Of a stretch of 11,734 bases of DNA, positions 7,732-11,734 are shown in pieces. A program made the position numbers and the translations under genes. Source of the stretch: Coemansia sp. RSA 1804 (taxonomy: Eukaryota > Kickxellomycota > Kickxellomycetes > Kickxellales > Kickxellaceae); assembly GCA_027578815.1 (NCBI GenBank), contig JANBTH010000754.1, positions 1-11,734 of the forward strand, read 5' to 3'. The notes beneath the pieces are model-generated. The model did no database searches and was not told the DNA's origin. It saw only the letters and a list, made by a program, of their open reading frames with translations. Each line of letters starts with the position of its first letter. The stretch's first letter is position 1.

Positions 7732-8146
7732 ATCCGGGATGGAGAATATATGCTCAAACTACGTGTGCTTCCCGTTATTTTATAGCCGTTATATGGCCCA
7801 GTACTTCCTGCTACACCAATCAGCATGTGAACTTTTAGAAGAACAGATCGAAACAAAGCCTAAAACCACAAAATATAATGCTGTTAGTTTGGTATTGTGT
7901 GTATTTCCCAGATCAGAACAAAAAGTTAATCTGCACGTGACTGAATAGCCTCAACGATGGGGGACACGTAATCGTAATCCACGCATTGAACAGCTAATTT
8001 CCTGGCTCTCTCTCACGCATTAAACCTGGGATGACGTGTTTTGGATCTTCTCCCTTTCTGCTGCTACTCTTTTTCGTCTGTTCTTTATTTCTCTTTTCAA
8101 TTCCTTCTGATTGGGACAGGTAATCTATTTGAATAATTGTCAGACC
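7732..8146. promoter_or_regulatory. Divergent promoter region between tetraspanin and proteasome beta-7 genes
   Basis: The flanking genes diverge, so both promoters lie here. Besides the TATA box at 7778-7784 there are a CCAAT box (about 7815-7819, + strand), an E-box CACGTG at 7934-7939 and TGACGTG at 8032-8038. The 80 bases before the proteasome start are rich in C and T. I did not find the Rpn4-type PACE element (GGTGGCAAA) that controls proteasome genes in budding yeast. Open frames in this stretch show no coding character. Confidence 0.5.
7778..7784 (-). promoter_or_regulatory. TATA box of the right-hand tetraspanin
   Basis: TATAAAA on the - strand, in the context GGCTATAAAATAACGG. It lies about 165 bases upstream of the preferred start codon at 7614, leaving room for a leader with the candidate intron. 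The same bases are also upstream of the divergent proteasome gene, but the orientation fits the tetraspanin. Confidence 0.45.
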
Positions 8147-9033
8147 ATGGATCCTATCGAACTTCGGCTTCCGCACACCCTGCAGCGTCCTCAGGCGACA
8201 ACCAACAACGAGCCAGTGACCCATTCAGCGTAAGTTTCCAGCCCAAATGAAACAACCCCCTTCACATTGCAACCTTTAAAGGAGAGGCTCCTGCGTGTTT
8301 CTTTTCCAGACAAAAGAAAAGGCACTGTTATTAAGCGCACGTATTCTATTTCTTTCTTTCTTCTTCTTTTAGCGGCCCCATTGTCACCGGAACATCGGTC
8401 ATTGCATTCAAATACAAGGATGGAATCATGATGGCCGCAGACTGTCTGGGGTCATACGGCAGAATGTCAATGTTCCTCAACGAGAGACGCCTGCTGACGG
8501 TGGGCGACTCGACGCTGGTAGGCATGTCCGGCGACTTCTCGGACTACCAGCATATGCGCCACACGCTGGAAAACATCATGACGCAGGAGTACGACATGGA
8601 CGACGGACAGAGCATGGGACCCAAATCCATCTACAAGTGTGTCAGCAAGATCATGTACAACCGGCGCTCGCGGCTCAACCCGCTGTGGAACACCTACGTG
8701 GTTGCTGGTATTGACAAGGGCGAGAAGGTCCTCGGGTACGTTGATTACCTCGGCACCACATATGAGACCCCGGCGATTGCCACCGGCTTTGGCCAGCATC
8801 TTGCACTGCCTACTCTGCGCAAACTGGTCGAGGGACACGAGGACGAGATCACCGAGGAGGAGGCTGTCAAGATCGTTGACCGCTGCATGCGTGTGCTGTT
8901 CTACCGCGACTCCAGAGCCATCAGCAAGATCATAAGAGGCAAGGTCACCGCCCAGGGTGTCGAGATCACCGAACCTTACACTGTTGAAACCAACTGGGAC
9001 ATTGCTGATTATGTTCATGGTTACGGCTTCTAG
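8147..9033 (+). CDS. PRE4: 20S proteasome subunit beta-7 (Pre4/PSMB4-type)
   Basis: Spliced from 8147-8229 and 8373-9033 into 247 residues. Beta-7 is a structural, non-proteolytic subunit of the inner beta ring of the 20S core in nucleus and cytosol. Family landmarks in order are PIVTGTSVI (30-38), MAADCLGSYG (48-57), SGDFSDYQ (80-87), NPLWNT (130-135), RCMRVLFYRD, and the C-terminal TVETNWDIADY (231-241), the tail that reaches across the ring in known structures. These match PSMB4/Pre4 far better than any other beta subunit. Yeast and human homologues are about 265 residues; the deficit lies mainly in a short propeptide. The threonine that starts the mature chain in homologues is not at the aligned position (S27 or H26 instead), which is tolerable because beta-7 is not catalytic. 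The symbol is by homology. Confidence 0.95.
8230..8372 (+). other. Intron of the proteasome beta-7 gene (143 bases)
   Basis: The donor is GTAAGT at 8230-8235 and the acceptor is a long pyrimidine tract ending TTTTAG at 8372. The intron is phase 2: GC from exon 1 and C from exon 2 make the codon for A28. Splicing supplies the PIVTGTSV segment conserved in the family, which the downstream ATG at 8428 would leave out. Confidence 0.93.
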
Positions 9034-9109
9034 GATATTCGTCTAGCACCCAAACAGTCTCCAATCCCCCGTCTCCTGTCTTTCACTCTTCTACTACTCA
9101 CATCAGCCA

Positions 9110-9115
9110 AATAAA
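9110..9115 (+). terminator. Polyadenylation signal of the beta-7 gene
   Basis: AATAAA 77 bases after the beta-7 stop codon, followed by T-rich sequence and A runs from about 9140. The canonical hexamer at this distance is a good candidate for the cleavage and polyadenylation signal. The rest of 9034-9319 is shared 3' flank with the convergent gene on the other strand. Confidence 0.6.
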
Positions 9116-9319
9116 TTCTTTATCTTTATATGCTAAACTAAAAAAGAAAACATTTCAAAACACTACTACATGCTATTCCTAGTCAAAGGTATTACATGTG
9201 TTAAACAGCGTACTACAAAAAATGCATTGTTTGTATGGTCCAGTCTGTATTTCCATAGAATGAAACATGTCAAACACAGTTATAATCAGACCTGGCACCA
9301 CATTCACTCTGCCAAGTAT

Positions 9320-11338
9320 TCATTTATCAGCCTTCTTAGAGAATGTACACCACACAGTGTACATCTCGCGATTTGGGATACACACAGAACCTGGTTCATT
9401 CTGAATTAAATATCCAGCAGTGAGACAGAGGGCGAGGATTTCTTCAGTCGAGCACTTGTCAGAGGCTACAATGCCTACATCTGGCTTTGGCAGCTGCAGT
9501 GTAACAGCGTGGTTACTCTGAGAAGCAGGTTTGGAGCTAACATCATCAGATGTTCTGTTCTCATATTCGCCGATAAGTTGTTCAATTGTATCGGCTGCCT
9601 GATCACGATGCTTGTCAATCAGTGTCTCAATCAAACCTGGTTTACCAGTGGTTATCCAGTACACCTTGGCTGCAGACTGAAGAGCATCCGGCACACTCTG
9701 GGCTACCCTATCTTTTGAACCTCTTAGCTGGCTGCAAAAGGACTCTATAAACGCACAGACCGATCTTGGGTTGTACTTTTCACTGCACTTTCCATTTTGA
9801 TATCCGCCGTACCAGTCTTTTATTGTTGCCATAACCTTGTCCTTGTGGTCTGTAATTTGCGGGAATTTTACAGAGCTCTTGTCTAGCAGCATGCCCACTT
9901 CAGATTCATTAAACCCAAAAAAGCCTGATAGTGGTTTATTCGAATCACTGGAGGAAACCAAGGAGTCGGCATCAATTATAGTGTTGTCATTATCTGCCGC
10001 ATCTTCGAATGATGGCACCATTGGAAAATCCACAATTCCATCTGCATCATATTCAAACCCATCCAATGGTATCTCAAACTCTCCAGCCAGGAGCGCCTTA
10101 CGAATGTACTCGTTGTTCTAAAAGAATACAAAACGAGCATATTAAGATTTAGTGCAACATCTACATAAACAATACACGCATTTTGAGAAAAACATCACTT
10201 TAATAATTCTGTATAGCTTACCGTGAACATTGACTGGAGTAGCAACTTGTATGAGCTTTGCAGTTTTTCTTTTTCTTCAGAACTCCATGGCGCATCACAA
10301 ATAGATGTAAAAGGAACATCATAATCATCTACCAGCAGAATATAGTTACCGCAAAGCCTGCCTACATAATTTGAGAGATTTTCGAACACCTTTATGGAAT
10401 GGTCTGTATGGCTTTTTCCAAATGATTTGATAGAATACTTCTCTGTGTGAGCCCTCCAAAAGGCTCTACGAAACTGACACATATCGAAACTATCCCTGTA
10501 ACCATCTAAACTTTTAGGAGGAATTCCGTAATCAAGCCAGTGGCGCGCGGCTGTTAGAATAGCATCGCAGATTGCAACATAAAGCTTTTCAGGCGATTTA
10601 GCTGCATTACACGAGCTGAATGATACATGTATTGCTGGATACTTTCTAAAATGTTTCTGAAAGAACTCGGGATGATTATTCTTTAGTAAAGAATTGTTAA
10701 ATAGCAGCTTACGCTTTAATATGTTCTTTTCTTGCACATTCAACTTTTGTAATTTCTTTGCAGGTCGCTCGGGTGTTTGAATATCCCTATCTGAGACGTC
10801 AAACTGGGACTCTTCTTCCGAAAAGCTGAAAAATAAAAGTATCTGGGTTATGCTATATGTTTTTCCAGAACCCCGTGGCAGACATATACGTCCAATCTTT
10901 GAATTGTCTTCCCAAAAGCTTTTACAGAACAGCGTTCTATCAATCCTGCACAGTTTGTTGCTACCAAAGGCGGGAATCTTGTTACCAACAGCCACGCGAT
11001 ACCCAGATATCCTAGCAATTGGTTCACAAGGATTAGACGCATCCAATCTGTTTTCAGCAATTGTTTGGCTAAAAACCTTCTGCTTTAACTGCCCAAAACC
11101 CAATGGAGTACCATCTGTTTCCAGGTTTTGACAAGTCTCTGCTGTATCATCATTATTGATATTGTCATCTGTTTTTTGCGATTTGCGTTTGCTCTCGACC
11201 TCCTGAGCAGCCGCAGTTTTTCTAAATGAAAAGAGTAAAAAGCAAAAAAACCCAATTATTTAATACATATTCAAACCCATTTATCAGCTAAGAAAGTCAG
11301 AGTAAATTCTATTCAAGAACAATTACATACCTTTTCAT
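9320..11338 (-). CDS. AAA-ATPase-like protein (AAA-ATPase_like/PD-(D/E)XK-associated family), nuclease domain not seen
   Basis: Spliced from 11338-11331, 11221-10222 and 10117-9320 into 601 residues. The N-terminus has two KRK clusters (residues 2-4 and 14-16), a bipartite nuclear-localisation-like pattern, then a disordered acidic stretch. The P-loop is at 117-124 (LPRGSGKT), lacking the first Walker A glycine, as is common in this family. A Walker B-like strand is at 297-304 (ILLVDDYD), matching the family's IDEYDxP. Later family landmarks are ALLAGEFEIP (344-353), FFGFNESEV (401-409), WYGGYQNG (438-445), YNPRSV (451-456) and GYLIQNE to IPNRE (571-587). In bacterial relatives a PD-(D/E)XK nuclease domain follows this point; here the protein stops 14 residues after IPNRE. 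The molecular role in fungi is not established. Relatives are counted with STAND-like/Crinkler-associated NTPases. The coding sequence is markedly AT-richer than the genes to the left. Confidence 0.82.
10118..10221 (-). other. Second intron of the AAA-ATPase-like gene (104 bases)
   Basis: The donor is GTAAGC at 10221-10216 after ATG TTC ACG, and the acceptor is TTGTATTCTTTTAG ending at 10118. A branch-like CACTAAAT lies between them. The intron is phase 0. Splicing joins QSMFT to NNEYIRKALL, restoring the FTNNEYIRKALL-type segment expected of the family. Unspliced, the frame ends at a TAA 24 bases past the donor. Confidence 0.9.
11222..11330 (-). other. First intron of the AAA-ATPase-like gene (109 bases)
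   Basis: The donor is GTATGT at 11330-11325 directly after ATGAAAAG, and the acceptor is CTCTTTTCATTTAG ending at 11222. Splicing makes the codon AGA across the junction and gives MKRKTAAAQE. A nearer acceptor (TTTCTTAG, about 11288) would give an immediate stop. Upstream of 11221 the exon has no other in-frame ATG before the acceptor, so this 8-base first coding exon is the best explanation of the start. Confidence 0.75.
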
Positions 11339-11734
11339 TTGGGTTAACGTAAAAATTTAGCTACTATCTACTTGACAATAGAATATAATAGATTCAGTAA
11401 ATGAAAGAAGAATAAAGAGAAAATGATGGCAGACGGAAAATAGAAATGTGTCGAGTATATTGGCTGCCAGCTCTTTATTTCTATATATTATACATTCAAT
11501 TTGTGACTTTCAATTATAAGCGTCAGATACAAGGAAAAAAAACAGACAGTGTTTATAATGCTACCTTTGTCACAAGGAAATCACGTTTTCAGAGATTGAA
11601 ACATCCACAAAAGACAAAATTTTAATTTAAAAGACTGTAAAACTTTACAAGTCTCAACAGCACCAATTTGTTAGATACTGATATAAAACCAAAGAGATTA
11701 AAAAAGTAATATGCTCATGGCTAATAGATCGATG
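11339..11734. other. AT-rich region at the right edge, no gene seen
   Basis: This presumably holds the 5' UTR and promoter of the AAA-ATPase-like gene on the - strand. It is AT-rich with short A and T runs and TATA-like strings around 11480-11495. No open frame of useful length and no RNA gene or repeat was recognised. Confidence 0.55.

Noticed and set aside
7709..7948. 79-residue open frame in the divergent promoter
   Set aside because: AT-rich codons, no similarity that I recognise, and it overlaps the TATA box and leader of the tetraspanin gene.
9034..9319. Search for a missing PD-(D/E)XK domain downstream of the AAA-ATPase-like stop
   Set aside because: Reading past the TGA on the - strand gave stops and no residues resembling the nuclease core, so I do not annotate a pseudogene fragment there.
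9170..9409. 79-residue + strand open frame
   Set aside because: It overlaps the end of the convergent AAA-ATPase-like exon and the shared 3' flank, with no coding character.

Overview
The window reads as nuclear DNA from a fungus. The evidence is short spliceosomal introns (about 94-143 bases) with GTAAGT/GTATGT-type donors and pyrimidine-rich acceptors, small intergenic gaps, a fungal-style proteasome beta-7 gene, an INCENP/Sli15/Pic1-type gene, and a gene of the AAA-ATPase-like family that is expanded in several early-diverging fungi. The combination (tetraspanins, AAA-ATPase-like gene, very GC-rich and alanine-rich coding next to AT-rich coding) would suit an early-diverging lineage such as Kickxellomycotina, but the exact placement is a guess from memory.

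Layout from left to right. (1) Bases 1-68 look like the last codons of an upstream + strand gene. (2) 69-770 is a pyrimidine-rich intergenic region and leader with a good forkhead-type site. (3) 771-4416 (+, one intron) encodes a 1183-residue protein that I identify as the inner centromere protein INCENP (Sli15/Pic1), the scaffold of the chromosomal passenger complex: it has a C-terminal IN-box with an SS phospho-motif and an N-terminal helical segment fitting the survivin/borealin-binding end, joined by about 1000 low-complexity residues. (4) 4565-5269 (+) encodes a 234-residue disordered protein I do not recognise. (5) 5425-6135 (-) and 6679-7614 (-) are two tetraspanins in head-to-tail tandem. 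(6) 8147-9033 (+, one intron) is the 20S proteasome subunit beta-7 (Pre4/PSMB4). (7) 9320-11338 (-, two introns) is a 601-residue AAA-ATPase-like protein. It has an 8-base first coding exon, a basic nuclear-localisation-like N-terminus, and no visible C-terminal PD-(D/E)XK nuclease domain. (8) 11339-11734 is AT-rich and holds no gene I can support.

The genes do not form an operon or a gene cluster. INCENP and the proteasome subunit are conserved housekeeping genes, the tetraspanins are membrane organisers, and the AAA-ATPase-like gene lies in a more AT-rich stretch at the right edge and is the most accessory-looking element. I found no CRISPR array, rRNA, tRNA or transposon. The best leads for something new are the nuclease-less AAA-ATPase-like protein and the unrecognised PPxY protein; the INCENP gene may be easy to miss in automatic annotation because only its two ends are conserved.
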